Counted from the stretch's first letter, positions 44,440-53,890 are shown. The stretch is 64,000 nt of DNA from Azospirillum brasilense (GCF_005222205.1 NZ_CP032346.1:372001-436000); one strand, 5' to 3'. The notes: generated by a model not told the origin, from the sequence alone. Program-made: numbers and translations.

Positions 44440-45829
44440 CATTCTGATTGTCGACGACGAAGCGGACATCCGGATGCTGATCGCCGGCATCCTGAACGAC
44501 GAAGGCATGAAGACGCGCGAGGCCGCCGACGCCGACCAGGCGTTCGCCCAGGTCTCCGCGCGCCGGCCCAGTCTCGTGGTTCTGGACATCTGGCTCCAGG
44601 GCAGCCGGCTGGACGGGCTTCAGATCCTCGAACAGCTGATGCGCGACCACCGGAACCTGCCGGTCATCATGATCTCCGGCCACGGCAACATCGAGACCGC
44701 CGTCTCGGCCATCAAGATCGGCGCCTACGACTTCATCGAGAAGCCCTTCAAGGCCGACCGGCTGCTGTTGATGGTGGATCGCGCCATCGAGGCGGCCCGG
44801 CTGAAGCGCGAGAACGAGGAGCTGAAGCTGCGCGCCGGCGGCGAGGTGGAGCTGGTTGGCCGGTCCACCGCCGTCAACCACGTTCGCCAGAGCATCGAGA
44901 AGGTGGCGCCCACCGGCAGCCGCGTCCTGATCACCGGCCCCGCCGGATCCGGCAAGGAGGTGGTGGCCCGGCTGATCCACGCGCGCTCACGCCGGGCCGG
45001 CGGTCCCTTCGTCGGGCTGAACTGCGCCACCATGCGTCCCGACCGGCTGGAGATGGAGCTGTTCGGAACGGAGGCCGGGGTGGACGGCGGCGGTCGCAAG
45101 ATCGGCACCTTCGAGCAGGCGCACGGCGGCACGCTGCTGCTCGACGAGGTGGCCGACATGCCTCTGGAAACCCAGGGCAAGATCGTCCGCGCGCTGCAGG
45201 AGCAGGTGTTCGAGCGGGTCGGCGGCGGCCAGAGGGTCGAGGTGGACGTGCGCGTCGTCGCCACCTCCAACCGCGACCTTCAGGCGGAGATCGACCAGGG
45301 GCGCTTCCGCCAGGACCTCTTCTACCGCCTCGCCGTCGTGCCCATCCGCGTGCCCTCGCTGGCCGAACGCCGCGAGGACATCCCGTTGCTGGCCCGCCAT
45401 TTCATGCAGCGCTCCGCCGAGGCTGCCGGCCTGCCGGCCCGTGAGTTCGGCGAGGACGCCATGGCCGCGCTCCAGGCCTATGACTGGCCGGGCAACGTGC
45501 GCCAGCTGCGCAACGTGGTCGACTGGCTGCTTATCATGGCGCAGGGCGACCCCAAGGAGCCGATCCGCGCCGACCAGCTTCCGCCGGAGATCGGCGCCAT
45601 CACCCCCACCGTCCTGAAATGGGACAAGGGGGGCGAGATCATGGGCCTGCCGCTTCGCGAGGCGCGCGAGGTCTTCGAGCGCGAGTATCTGCTGGCCCAG
45701 GTCACCCGCTTCGGCGGCAACATCTCCCGGACCGCCTCCTTCGTGGGAATGGAGCGTTCGGCCCTGCACCGCAAGCTGAAGTCGCTCGGCGTGCACGGAA
45801 GCGAGAAGGGCAAGCTGTTCGTCGAATAG
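44429..45829 (+). CDS. ntrX: Response regulator NtrX lacking the GAFTGA loop
   Basis: 466 residues. Receiver domain with Asp53 ([16 protein letters not shown]), AAA+ domain with Walker A GPAGSGKE (170-177) and Walker [14 protein letters not shown], and a C-terminal helix-turn-helix ([20 protein letters not shown]). Where NtrC has GAFTGA, this protein reads [20 protein letters not shown], so the sigma-54 contact loop is missing. This is known in several alphaproteobacterial NtrX proteins, which act as sigma-54-independent regulators. The ATG at 44429 overlaps the end of ntrY. Confidence 0.95.
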   Translation: MAHDILIVDDEADIRMLIAGILNDEGMKTREAADADQAFAQVSARRPSLVVLDIWLQGSRLDGLQILEQLMRDHRNLPVIMISGHGNIETAVSAIKIGAYDFIEKPFKADRLLLMVDRAIEAARLKRENEELKLRAGGEVELVGRSTAVNHVRQSIEKVAPTGSRVLITGPAGSGKEVVARLIHARSRRAGGPFVGLNCATMRPDRLEMELFGTEAGVDGGGRKIGTFEQAHGGTLLLDEVADMPLETQGKIVRALQEQVFERVGGGQRVEVDVRVVATSNRDLQAEIDQGRFRQDLFYRLAVVPIRVPSLAERREDIPLLARHFMQRSAEAAGLPAREFGEDAMAALQAYDWPGNVRQLRNVVDWLLIMAQGDPKEPIRADQLPPEIGAITPTVLKWDKGGEIMGLPLREAREVFEREYLLAQVTRFGGNISRTASFVGMERSALHRKLKSLGVHGSEKGKLFVE

Positions 45830-46293
45830 GCCCCCATAGCCAAGCACTCGTTGTCTTCGCTTCAGAAGCAGGTTTCCCAGGCATGTCCCGAACGCGGACG
45901 GCTTGAGAGCCTGCTTTTTCCTTTTCCTGAAATCGGCGCCTGCCGCCTCTCGGCCCAAGCACTTCTGCTGATCGGTGTGGATTTCGATGGGCCGGCCCAT
46001 TTCCACGGTTCGGTCAACTTCGACACCCGCAAGGACGGTGCTCCGGAGGGCGTCTTCACGCAGTTCTACTCACGATCGACAACAGCTGACGCCAAGGCCG
46101 GCACATCGGTCTGCGTTTCGCGATGACGGCCGGGGGAGGGCGATGGGGCACTTCCGTCACCTTTCCCCCTTCCCACGCTTGCGGGTCGGCCCGCATTTCC
46201 CTTCGCAAACATAGGGTTGGTGCGCCCAACCGCGAAATGGTAATGTCCTCGGCCTGAGCGCCTGGACAATGGGCGGGGAAGGGTGCAAAGGCC
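45830..46293. other. 464-base intergenic region between ntrX and trkA
   Basis: No gene is supported. It holds the ntrX terminator (45900-45919), a perfect 14-base palindrome ATGGGCCGGCCCAT (45987-46000) flanked by GTGGA...TCCAC, and a small dyad GGTTGG/CCAACC (46215-46231) about 65 bases before trkA. An open frame through 45960-46126 (GVDFDGPAHFHGSVNFDTRK) has plausible codon use but no credible start and no recognised family; it may be a decayed gene remnant or a structured RNA region. Confidence 0.4.
45900..45919 (+). terminator. Intrinsic terminator after ntrX
   Basis: GGCT-TGAG-AGCC (45900-45911) is followed by TGCTTTTT and a pyrimidine tract. An alternative larger pairing joins AAGCAGG (45866) with CCTGCTT (45910). 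It lies 70 bases beyond the ntrX stop codon. Confidence 0.55.
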
Positions 46294-47670
46294 GTGAAGG
46301 TCATCGTTTGCGGAGCCGGGCAGGTCGGCTCGAACATCGCGCGCTATCTGGCGTCCGAAGGCAACAACGTCACGGTGATCGACCATTCGCCGGAACTCAT
46401 CCAGCGGATCAGCGACACGCTCGACGTGCAGGCCATGGTCGGCCACGCCTCCCACCCCGACGTTCTGGAGGCGGCGGGGGCGGGCGAGACCGACATGATC
46501 ATCGCGGTCACCCAGATCGACGAGATCAACATGGTCGCCTGCGAGGTGGCGCACGCCCTGTTCAAGGTGCCGACCAAGATCGCCCGCGTGCGCAACCAGA
46601 GCTATCTGAAGCCGATCTGGGCCGATCTGTTCAGCCGCGACCACATGCCGATCGACGTCATCATCTCGCCGGAGATCGCGGTGGCGCGGGCCATCGCCCG
46701 CCGGCTGCAGGTGCCGGGCGCCTTCGACATGATCCCGCTGGCCGACGGCAAGGTCCGCGTCGTCGGTGTCCTGTGCACGGAAACCTGTCCGGTCCTGCAC
46801 ACGCCACTGCGCCAACTGACCGGCCTGTTCCCCGACCTCGGGCTGGAGGTGGTGGCGATCATCCGCAACGACCGCTCCTTCATACCCGGCGGCGACGACC
46901 AGATGCTGCCCGGCGACGAGGTCTATTTCGCCTGCGACAACCGCCACCTGAACCGCGCCATGGCCGCCTTCGGCCACGAGGAGGTTGAGGCCCGCCGCAT
47001 CATCATCCTGGGCGGCGGCAACATCGGGCTGTGTCTGGCGGAGGAGTTGGAGGCGAAATACCCCCAGGTCACCGCCCGCATCATCGAGATGAACCGCAGC
47101 CGCGCCCAGTTCGTGGCGCAGCGCCTGTCGCGCACCATGGTGCTGCACGGTGACGGTCTGGACCCGGAGATTCTGGAGGAGGCCAACGTCCGCGCCACCG
47201 AGACGGTGGTCGCCGTGACCAACGACGACGAGGGCAACATCCTGTCCTCGCTGCTCGCCAAGCGGCACGGGGCGAAGCGCGCCATCACGCTGATCAACAA
47301 GGCGTCCTACACCTCGCTGGTGTCGCCGCTGGGGATCGACGCCGTGGTCAGCCCGCGCGCCATCACCGTGTCGAACATCCTTCAGCACGTCCGGCGCGGC
47401 CGCATCCGCGCGGTGCACAGCCTGCGCGACGGCTTCGCCGAGGTGATCGAGGCGGAGGCGCTGGAAACCTCCGCGGTGGTGAACACGCCGCTGCGGGAGG
47501 TCAAGCTGCCCTCCGGGGTCATCGTCGGCGCCATCGTGCGCGGCGACGAGGTCATCATCCCGCGCCCGGCCACGGTGATCCGCCCGAAGGACCGCGTCAT
47601 CATCCTCGCCACCGCCGGTCAGGTGAAAAAGGTGGAGAAGATGTTCGCCGTCCGGCTTGAATTCTTCTGA
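46294..47670 (+). CDS. trkA: Potassium uptake NAD-binding protein TrkA
   Basis: 458 residues with two RCK units. Each has a Rossmann NAD site: MKVIVCGAGQVGSNIARYLA with NVTVIDHSPELI, and IIILGGGNIGLCLAEELEAK with ARIIEMNRSRA. TrkA_C domains follow each (LFPDLGLEVVAIIRND..., VKLPSGVIVGAIVRGDEV). It gates the TrkH/TrkG potassium channel at the inner membrane. The start is a GTG at 46294, just before the Rossmann motif. In alphaproteobacteria trkA normally follows ntrX, as here. Confidence 0.96.
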   Translation: MKVIVCGAGQVGSNIARYLASEGNNVTVIDHSPELIQRISDTLDVQAMVGHASHPDVLEAAGAGETDMIIAVTQIDEINMVACEVAHALFKVPTKIARVRNQSYLKPIWADLFSRDHMPIDVIISPEIAVARAIARRLQVPGAFDMIPLADGKVRVVGVLCTETCPVLHTPLRQLTGLFPDLGLEVVAIIRNDRSFIPGGDDQMLPGDEVYFACDNRHLNRAMAAFGHEEVEARRIIILGGGNIGLCLAEELEAKYPQVTARIIEMNRSRAQFVAQRLSRTMVLHGDGLDPEILEEANVRATETVVAVTNDDEGNILSSLLAKRHGAKRAITLINKASYTSLVSPLGIDAVVSPRAITVSNILQHVRRGRIRAVHSLRDGFAEVIEAEALETSAVVNTPLREVKLPSGVIVGAIVRGDEVIIPRPATVIRPKDRVIILATAGQVKKVEKMFAVRLEFF

Positions 47671-47712
47671 TCGCCTCCCGTATCGTTTTTGGCACCAACA
47701 AAAAGAACCTCC

Positions 47713-48576
47713 ATGGCTCGATGGGCATACGTCAACGGCCGTTACCTGCCGCATCGGCAGGCGGCGGTCCATGTGGAAGACCGCGGCTTCCAGTTCGCCG
47801 ACGGCGTCTATGAGGTGGTGACTCTCCTCGATGGGCGCTTCGCGGACCTGGACGGCCATATGGAGCGTCTGGGCCGCAGCCTGTCGGAACTGCGCATGGA
47901 CTGGCCGGCGGCCCCGCGCGTCGTGACGATGATCGCCCGCGAGCTGGTGCGGCGGAACGGCGTCCGCAACGGTTCGCTCTACATCCAGGTCACCCGCGGC
48001 GTCGCCCCGCGCGACTTCAAGTTCCCGGCAGAGATCCCCGCGACGCTGGTGATGACCGTCAAGCGGGTCACCGCCTTCGCCAAGCCGGAGCAGATCGAGA
48101 AGGGCGTGGCCGTGGTCACCGTGCCCGACATCCGCTGGGGCCGGCGCGACATCAAGACGGTCGGCCTCCTCGCCCCGGTCCTGGCCAAGCAGCAGGCCGC
48201 CGAATCGGGCGCCTACGAGGCATGGCTGATCGACCCGGACGGCACGGTGACCGAGGGGTCCTCCTCCAACGCCTGGATCGTCACGCAGAACGGCGTGCTG
48301 GTGACCCGCGCCCCGTCGCAGAAGATTCTCAACGGCATCACCCGCCTGTCGCTCCTGCGGCTGGCCGGGGAGCGCGGCATTCCGGTCGAGGAGCGCAGCT
48401 TCACGGTTGACGAGGCGCTCGCCGCCCGCGAGGCCTTCGTCTCCTCCGCCGGCACTTTCGCGCTGCCGGTGACCCGCATCGACGGGAAGCCGGTGGGCGA
48501 GGGCAGGCCGGGTCCGGTCACCTTGACGCTGCGTCAGGCCTATCTCGATTACGTGGCCGGCGGGGTGCCGTCATGA
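47713..48576 (+). CDS. dat: D-amino acid aminotransferase (PLP fold type IV)
   Basis: 287 residues of the class IV aminotransferase family. VEDRGFQFADGVYEVV, RLGRSLSELRM, the PLP lysine (Lys148 in RRDIKTVGLLAPVLAKQQA), EAWLIDPDGTVTEGSSSNAW and ILNGITRLSLLRLA are all present. The pattern RRDIKTVGLL matches D-alanine aminotransferase better than branched-chain enzymes (IKxxNYL). It interconverts D-alanine and D-glutamate with their 2-oxo acids, supplying peptidoglycan precursors. It overlaps the HAD gene by four bases (ATGA). Confidence 0.92.
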   Translation: MARWAYVNGRYLPHRQAAVHVEDRGFQFADGVYEVVTLLDGRFADLDGHMERLGRSLSELRMDWPAAPRVVTMIARELVRRNGVRNGSLYIQVTRGVAPRDFKFPAEIPATLVMTVKRVTAFAKPEQIEKGVAVVTVPDIRWGRRDIKTVGLLAPVLAKQQAAESGAYEAWLIDPDGTVTEGSSSNAWIVTQNGVLVTRAPSQKILNGITRLSLLRLAGERGIPVEERSFTVDEALAAREAFVSSAGTFALPVTRIDGKPVGEGRPGPVTLTLRQAYLDYVAGGVPS

Positions 48577-49271
48577 GCGACGCCGCCGCCGTCATCGACC
48601 GTCTGCCCGTTCTGCCGCGCGCCGTCCTCTACGACTGGGACAACACGCTGGTGGACAACTGGGGCACGGTGCGTGCCGCGCTGAACCATGCGCTGGTCAC
48701 CTTCGGCCATCCGGCCTGGACCGAGGAGGAGGCGCGGGAGCGCATCAAGCAGTCGCTGCGCGACAGCTTCCCCCGCATCTTCGGGGAGCGCTGGACCGAC
48801 GCGCGCGACCTCTTCTACGCCTATTTCGAGGCCCATCACCTGGAGCATCTGCGGCCCCTGCCGGGTGCGGAATCCCTGCTGCGCGGCTTTGCCGAGCGCG
48901 GAATCTATCAGGCGGTGGTGTCGAACAAGACCGGCCGCTTCCTGCGGGCGGAAGCCGACGCGCTGGGTTGGACCGGCTATTTCGGCCGTCTGGTCGGCGC
49001 CCAGGACGCCGAATTCGACAAGCCGCACGGCGCGCCGGTGCTGATGGCGCTGGAACCGGCGAACATTCCGCCGGGCCCGGACGTCTGGTTCGTGGGGGAC
49101 GCCGACATCGACATGGAATGTGCCCATGGCGCGGGAATGGTCCCGGTGCTAATAGGGGCGGGCGAGGGCAGCGGCTTCACCCGCTTCCCTCCGGCCCATC
49201 GGTACGACACGTGCCATGCATTGTGCGGGTTGGTGGGCAGCGGTGGTGACACCATATCGGATGACCAGTAG
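48573..49271 (+). CDS. HAD-superfamily phosphatase (phosphoglycolate-phosphatase-like)
   Basis: 232 residues. Motif I DWDNTLVDNW (Asp21 and Asp23), motif II Ser/Thr region VVSNKTGRFLRAEADALG, Lys in FDKPHGAPVLMAL and motif IV VWFVGDADIDMECAHGAGM define a HAD hydrolase with an alpha-helical cap. It removes phosphate from an unidentified small molecule. Translational coupling to the D-amino acid aminotransferase suggests a shared transcript, not necessarily a shared pathway. Confidence 0.92.
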   Translation: MSDAAAVIDRLPVLPRAVLYDWDNTLVDNWGTVRAALNHALVTFGHPAWTEEEARERIKQSLRDSFPRIFGERWTDARDLFYAYFEAHHLEHLRPLPGAESLLRGFAERGIYQAVVSNKTGRFLRAEADALGWTGYFGRLVGAQDAEFDKPHGAPVLMALEPANIPPGPDVWFVGDADIDMECAHGAGMVPVLIGAGEGSGFTRFPPAHRYDTCHALCGLVGSGGDTISDDQ

Positions 49272-49366
49272 TCGAGACGGTTGCGACCAACCATGACCTT
49301 ATCGCTGCAGGGGGCGGGCTTCTAACAAGGGGCCCCAAAAAACACTGAAGAAGGGGGCGACATAAA

Positions 49367-49615
49367 ATGTCTGAAAAAAGCCAAAATGTGCAGGACGTGT
49401 TCCTCAACCACGTCCGCAAGAACAAGACTCCCGTGACCGTGTTCCTCGTGAACGGTGTTAAACTTCAGGGAATCATCACCTGGTTCGACAACTTCTCGGT
49501 TCTGCTGCGGCGCGATGCGCATTCGCAGCTCGTCTACAAGCACGCCATCTCCACCGTGATGCCCGCGCATCCGATCCAACTTTTCGAGCCGCCCAAGGAA
49601 GGTGAAAACGTCTGA
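49367..49615 (+). CDS. hfq: RNA chaperone Hfq
   Basis: 82 residues, typical alphaproteobacterial length. Sm1 motif [21 protein letters not shown] and [22 protein letters not shown], Sm2 motif [10 protein letters not shown] with Tyr57, Lys58 and His59 for U-rich RNA binding at the proximal site. It forms a hexameric ring that pairs sRNAs with mRNAs. A GAAGAAGGGGG purine stretch precedes ATG 49367. Its stop codon lies within the start of hflX, so both are co-translated. Confidence 0.98.
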   Translation: MSEKSQNVQDVFLNHVRKNKTPVTVFLVNGVKLQGIITWFDNFSVLLRRDAHSQLVYKHAISTVMPAHPIQLFEPPKEGENV

Positions 49616-50927
49616 TCTTCCGACCAATGGCAACGGCCGGACGCCTGATGCCTCCGGCCGCGCCATCGTGGTCCACCCCGTCCTCCGCAGTGAGGCGGAC
49701 GGGGTCCTGCGCCATCCCGAATCCTGCCTGGACGAGGCGGTGGGCCTTGCCCGCGCCATCGATCTGGAGGTCGTGCACGCCGAATGCGCGCGGGTGAACC
49801 GCCCGCAGCCTTCGATCCTTCTCGGGTCGGGGACGGTGGAGCATTTTGCCCAGATCGTGGAGGAGACGGAGGCATCCCTCGTCATCCTCGACCACGCGCT
49901 GTCGCCGGTGCAGCAGCGCAACCTGGAAAAGGCCCTGAAGGTCAAGGTCATCGACCGCACCGGGCTGATCCTGGAGATCTTCGGCGCCCGCGCCCGCACG
50001 CGCGAAGGCATGCTCCAGGTCGAACTGGCCGCCCTGACCTACCAGAAGTCGCGCCTCGTCCGCTCCTGGACCCACCTGGAACGCCAGCGTGGCGGCTTCG
50101 GCTTCCTCGGCGGCCCCGGTGAATCCCAGCTTGAGATGGACCGCCGTCTGATCGGCGACCGCATCGTCAAGATCAAGAAGGAGCTGGAGGAGGTCCGCCG
50201 CACCCGCGGCCTGCACCGCAAGGCCCGCGCCAAAGTGCCGTACCCCGTGGTGGCGCTGGTCGGCTACACCAACGCCGGCAAGTCGACGCTGTTCAACCGG
50301 CTGGCCAACGCCGACGTCTTCGCCAAGGACCTGCTGTTCGCCACGCTGGACCCGACGATGCGTCAGGTGACCCTGCCGTCCGGGCGCAAGGTGATCCTGT
50401 CGGACACGGTGGGCTTCATCTCCGACCTGCCGCACGGGCTCGTCGCCGCCTTCCGCGCCACGCTGGAGGAGGTCGACGCCGCCGACATCATCCTGCATGT
50501 CCGCGACGTCTCCCACCAGGACAGCGAGGCCCAGAAGGCCGACGTGCACACGGTCATGAGCGACATGGGCATCGACCCGGACGCCGACGACCGCGTGATC
50601 GAGGTGCTGAACAAGATCGACGCGCTGGACGAGGAGTCCCGCGAGGCGGTCCTCGCCCAAACGGCCCGCAACCCGCGCGCCGTCGCGGTGTCCGCCCTGT
50701 CGGGGGCGGGGATCGCCGATCTCGACCGGCTGCTCGACCAGCGGATGAACGCCCACCGCCATGTGGTGGACCTGTCCGTCGCGCTGGGGGACGGGGCGGC
50801 GCTCGCGTGGCTCTATGCAAAAGGTGAGGTGCTGGACCGGCGGGACGACGAGGTCCAGGCCCACATCCAGGTGGCCATCGACCCGGCGGATCTGGCCCGT
50901 TTCGAGAAACGGTTCGTGCACGGCTGA
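49602..50927 (+). CDS. hflX: Ribosome-associated GTPase HflX
   Basis: 441 residues. N-terminal HflX domain ([99 protein letters not shown]), then the GTPase with G1 [13 protein letters not shown]3 [14 protein letters not shown]4 NKID and G5 VSALSGAG. It splits or rescues stalled ribosomes. The start GTG at 49602 overlaps the hfq end by 14 bases. hfq-hflX order is conserved in proteobacteria. Confidence 0.96.
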   Translation: MKTSDLPTNGNGRTPDASGRAIVVHPVLRSEADGVLRHPESCLDEAVGLARAIDLEVVHAECARVNRPQPSILLGSGTVEHFAQIVEETEASLVILDHALSPVQQRNLEKALKVKVIDRTGLILEIFGARARTREGMLQVELAALTYQKSRLVRSWTHLERQRGGFGFLGGPGESQLEMDRRLIGDRIVKIKKELEEVRRTRGLHRKARAKVPYPVVALVGYTNAGKSTLFNRLANADVFAKDLLFATLDPTMRQVTLPSGRKVILSDTVGFISDLPHGLVAAFRATLEEVDAADIILHVRDVSHQDSEAQKADVHTVMSDMGIDPDADDRVIEVLNKIDALDEESREAVLAQTARNPRAVAVSALSGAGIADLDRLLDQRMNAHRHVVDLSVALGDGAALAWLYAKGEVLDRRDDEVQAHIQVAIDPADLARFEKRFVHG

Positions 50928-50945
50928 TCTTTCGCCATAAAGGAC

Positions 50946-50996
50946 TCGGGCGCGTCATAATTCGTTCGTGCACGTGCGACGACATGACGCGCCCGA
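50946..50996. terminator. 13-bp perfect hairpin after hflX
   Basis: TCGGGCGCGTCAT (50946-50958) and ATGACGCGCCCGA (50984-50996) are exact complements around a 25-base loop that itself contains CGTGCACG. It follows the hflX stop codon by 19 bases. The tract after it is only TTTC, so termination is likely but the T-run is short. Confidence 0.6.
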
Positions 50997-51099
50997 TTTC
51001 AGCCCCGTCCTACGACGTCCGAGGTGTAGCCTTTTCCCAACGCGCCCCCGATATTTGAACCGGGGAGCCGATGGGTTATCCCCGGGAGGAGGCCCGCCT

Positions 51100-51384
51100 A
51101 TGCGTTTGCAGACCGATCCAACACACTTTTCGATCACCGCCTTCCTGGCCGATCAGGTGACCCTGGTCGCCCGCCAGGAGCAGTTGTCGCCCGGTGCCGC
51201 GGTGCTGCGCATCCAGGAATTGTCGCGCGACACCGCCGGCCGCGCCCGGCTTCTGGAAATCATCAGTGACGCCTGGCGCAAGGAAACCAACCCGACGGAA
51301 AGCAGCAAGATTGCCGCCCTGCGGTCCGAACTGGCCGCCTGGGCGCTGCACGTCACGCCCAGCGACAGCCTGCCGCGCTCCTGA
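51100..51384 (+). CDS. Small protein of unknown function, 94 aa
   Basis: MRLQTDPTHFSITAFLADQV begins after a strong ribosome site, GGGAGGAGG. The protein is probably all-helical and cytosolic (VARQEQLSPGAAVLRIQELS, ARLLEIISDAWRKETN). No family is recognised. The codon pattern and ribosome site support a real gene. It is preceded by the hflX hairpin and a 100-base leader. Confidence 0.65.
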   Translation: MRLQTDPTHFSITAFLADQVTLVARQEQLSPGAAVLRIQELSRDTAGRARLLEIISDAWRKETNPTESSKIAALRSELAAWALHVTPSDSLPRS

Positions 51385-51447
51385 CGGAGCGGGGAGGGTG
51401 CGGGGTCGAGGATTTGTCCGTGGCTATGCGGCGGGCGGGGCGCCATA

Positions 51448-52017
51448 ATGGGTGCACGGCCCGCCTCTTCTTTTGTCCGGATTCCCTTGCCCGTTCCGCT
51501 CGTTCTTCTGCCCCTGGCGCTTTTGGCCTTCATGGCCCCCGCCGCCGCCGCCGAGCGGATGCTGCCGCCGGGATTCGTCGAAGAACCGCCGGTCGCTCCG
51601 GAGGATCCCCTGCCGCCGGAACCCGCGGTGTTTCCGCCCGCCCCCTTCAGCCCGCTGGTCGTGGCGCCGGACCCGAAGGAACTGCTGAAGGCCTGCAAGG
51701 AAGCCACCTTCACCGACTGTTTCCGCCTGTGGCGTCCACCCCCGCCGCCGCCCAAGGAGGAAACCCGGGAAGCGCGCGACGTTCCGCAGTCCCCACCCGA
51801 TCCGAACGCGCCGCGCAAGCCGCCGGAACCCGGCCCGCTGACCGGCACGCCGCCCGCCCCCAACCCCGCGGCCGATCAGGCCACCTATGATGCGCTGGTG
51901 AGAGCGTTGAAAGACAGTGGTCTGGACGGCAAAGTCATGCTGCCGGAACCGCCGAAGGATGGCGGAACGGTCCTGAGACTCGACCCCCGATCCAACAAAG
52001 CGGCACCGAAACCGTGA
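51448..52017 (+). CDS. Exported proline-rich protein of unknown function
   Basis: 189 residues. A signal peptide (PLPVPLVLLPLALLAFMAPAAAAE) is followed by a very Pro-rich mature chain (EPPVAPEDPLPPEPAVFPPAPF, WRPPPPPPKEE) with two cysteines (LLKACKEATFTDCFRLW) and a short C-terminal helix (ATYDALVRALKDSGLDG). It may be an extended periplasmic spacer protein. No family is recognised. Its stop codon overlaps the GTG start of the next gene, so the two are coupled. Confidence 0.7.
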   Translation: MGARPASSFVRIPLPVPLVLLPLALLAFMAPAAAAERMLPPGFVEEPPVAPEDPLPPEPAVFPPAPFSPLVVAPDPKELLKACKEATFTDCFRLWRPPPPPPKEETREARDVPQSPPDPNAPRKPPEPGPLTGTPPAPNPAADQATYDALVRALKDSGLDGKVMLPEPPKDGGTVLRLDPRSNKAAPKP

Positions 52018-52826
52018 CAGATTTTCCGATTCCTGACGTCGACCGCGTCTCCGCGATCATCCGCGATGTCGCGGAAAGCGAGATCCTTCCCTATTTCCGC
52101 GATCTGGCGAACGCCGGCATCCGTGAGAAGACCGGGCCGGCCGATCTCGTGACCCTGGCCGACGAGGCGGGCGAACGCGCCCTGACGCCGCGCCTGCTGG
52201 ACCTGCTTCCCGGCAGCACGGTGGTGGGGGAGGAAGCCGTCTCCGAGGACAAGTCCCTGCTGGACCGCATCCACGGCGACGCACCGGTCTGGATCATCGA
52301 CCCGATCGACGGCACCTTGAACTTCGCGAACGGGCGTCCGCTCTTCGCGGTGATCATCGCCCTGGCCTGCCGCGGCGAGACGGTGGCCGGCTGGATCTAC
52401 GATCCGTGCGACGGGCGCATCGCCACGGCGGTGAAAGGGCAGGGCGCCTACCTGAACGGCAAGCGCGTCACGGTTGCCCCGGCGGTCCCCCTGGCCGAGA
52501 TGACCGGAGCCTTGTCGACGCGATTCTGCACGGAGGAACTGGGGCGCCAGCTCGATGAGCGCGGCCGCGCCCTCGGTCCGCGCGTCTGCCTGTCCAGTGC
52601 TGCGCAGGAGTATCTGCGCCTGCTCGACGGCCGGGCCCATTTCTCGATGTACCACCGCCTGATGCCTTGGGATCACGCGGCGGGCGTCCTGCTCCACGCG
52701 GAGGCCGGCGGCTACAGCGCGCTGTTCGATGGCTCGCCCTATCGACCGACCGTGCTCAACGGTGGGGTGATGCTGACCCCCGACCGTGCGAGTTGGGAAG
52801 CGATGCACCGGCATCTGTTCGGCTAA
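52014..52826 (+). CDS. Inositol monophosphatase family phosphatase
   Basis: 270 residues with the metal-dependent phosphatase signatures: GSTVVGEEAVSED (Glu73/74), WIIDPIDGTLNFANG (Asp96 and Asp99), and the C-terminal MPWDHAAGVLLHAEAGG. The family includes inositol-1-phosphatase, histidinol-phosphatase (HisN) and CysQ-type enzymes; the sequence does not separate these, though the gene is not in a his or cys cluster. GTG at 52014 overlaps the upstream stop codon (GTGA). Confidence 0.92.
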   Translation: MTDFPIPDVDRVSAIIRDVAESEILPYFRDLANAGIREKTGPADLVTLADEAGERALTPRLLDLLPGSTVVGEEAVSEDKSLLDRIHGDAPVWIIDPIDGTLNFANGRPLFAVIIALACRGETVAGWIYDPCDGRIATAVKGQGAYLNGKRVTVAPAVPLAEMTGALSTRFCTEELGRQLDERGRALGPRVCLSSAAQEYLRLLDGRAHFSMYHRLMPWDHAAGVLLHAEAGGYSALFDGSPYRPTVLNGGVMLTPDRASWEAMHRHLFG

Positions 52827-52959
52827 GGCGGGGGCGCACCGGACTACCGCACACGTCCTCCGACCGGGACCGGATTCGGCGGGAACTCCACGGGCACGGC
52901 GGCCTTATAGTGCCAGGATGCCGGAAACGGCCGCCGTGAGCCTTGCGGAGCGCCCGATC

Positions 52960-53226
52960 ATGAAGGCCATTGCCCTGAAGCGCGTGCTGTTGGTGGCGTC
53001 CTTGCTGGCGCCCACAGCCTGCGCGGAGCGGATCGCCGAGTGTCAGCCCAGCGTCGGTGCGGCCTCGGCGGCCGGCGCGGCGCAATGCTCCACCGAGTCC
53101 GAGGCCACGGACGTCGCCCTGGATCACGAGGTGGTTCGCGCCATCGACGCCGAGCCCGTGCTCAGCGTGGCGCCGCCGCAGCGCCGGAAGGCCCGGCCCG
53201 CCACGCACGCGCATTCCATGGAGTGA
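52960..53226 (+). CDS. Small exported protein, 88 aa
   Basis: MKAIALKRVLLVASLLAPTACAERIAECQP is a signal peptide ending near a cysteine (PTAC), possibly a lipoprotein though the lipobox is poor. The short mature part has two more cysteines and ends in a basic tail (PPQRRKARPATHAHSME). No family is recognised. The start is chosen for the signal peptide; no strong ribosome site is seen. Confidence 0.45.
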   Translation: MKAIALKRVLLVASLLAPTACAERIAECQPSVGAASAAGAAQCSTESEATDVALDHEVVRAIDAEPVLSVAPPQRRKARPATHAHSME

Positions 53227-53298
53227 AATGGGCCACCGCCCCTCGGAACCCGCCATCGCCACCATGTGTTGGACCAACGCAACAACGGCGGGTGATCC

Positions 53299-53718
53299 AT
53301 GCAAACGGCCAACATCCACGATCCCCTGAGCATCGAGAGCGTCTATCCACGAAGCGCCTTCGACAACGATGCGCGGCAGAACGCGCGGGACAAGGAGGCG
53401 GTGGAGCATGGCGTGATGATCCTGTCGATGCCGGACGCCGACGGGAATTTCTCGCTGAAGCCCTCCCAACGTCATGTCGGCGAGCCGGCCACGACGACCC
53501 ATTCGGTTTTTCTGTCGCCGACGCTGGAAAATTCGGAGTATGGAGCGCTCACTCCGAGCGACACCGGCTACGACGGTCCGATCGAGCCGGCTGAGGCTCG
53601 CGAAACGTCCGGCGATCCCTACCGGTCGTTCGTGGAATCGGTGATCCGGGCCGCCCGTGACGCGGATTTCCCGCCGCCGCCGCCCGCCGAAAGCCTGAAG
53701 GGATTTCGCGGAGGCTGA
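53299..53718 (+). CDS. Hypothetical polar protein, 139 aa
   Basis: A hydrophilic protein (MQTANIHDPLSIESVYPRSA, KEAVEHGVMILSMPDADGNF, YRSFVESVIRAARDADFPPP) without membrane or signal segments and without recognised motifs. A clear intrinsic terminator follows 13 bases after the stop codon, which supports a real transcription unit. Function unknown. Confidence 0.6.
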   Translation: MQTANIHDPLSIESVYPRSAFDNDARQNARDKEAVEHGVMILSMPDADGNFSLKPSQRHVGEPATTTHSVFLSPTLENSEYGALTPSDTGYDGPIEPAEARETSGDPYRSFVESVIRAARDADFPPPPPAESLKGFRGG

Positions 53719-53731
53719 AGAATCGAAGAGC

Positions 53732-53755
53732 GGAGGGCGGCCAGAGTCGCCCTCC
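53732..53755 (+). terminator. Intrinsic terminator after the 139-aa gene
   Basis: GGAGGGCG (53732-53739) and CGCCCTCC (53748-53755) form a perfect 8-bp stem, followed by TCGTTT. An AT-rich stretch (53763-53800, with TATGAT) then leads to mazG and probably contains its promoter. Confidence 0.65.
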
Positions 53756-53890
53756 TCGTTTCCTGCTGACTTCATTTTTCATAATCTTGCTTATATGATT
53801 TTAATGGTCGGGCGGGGCGTGTTCCCTTTTCTCGCTGTGACGGGTCGGCTAAGGTCGCTGTCCCGTCCCGTTGCCGAAGAAGACTCTCCA

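Noticed and set aside
45851..46126. Possible gene between ntrX and trkA
   Set aside because: It would need a non-standard start inside the ntrX terminator region and has no recognised family.
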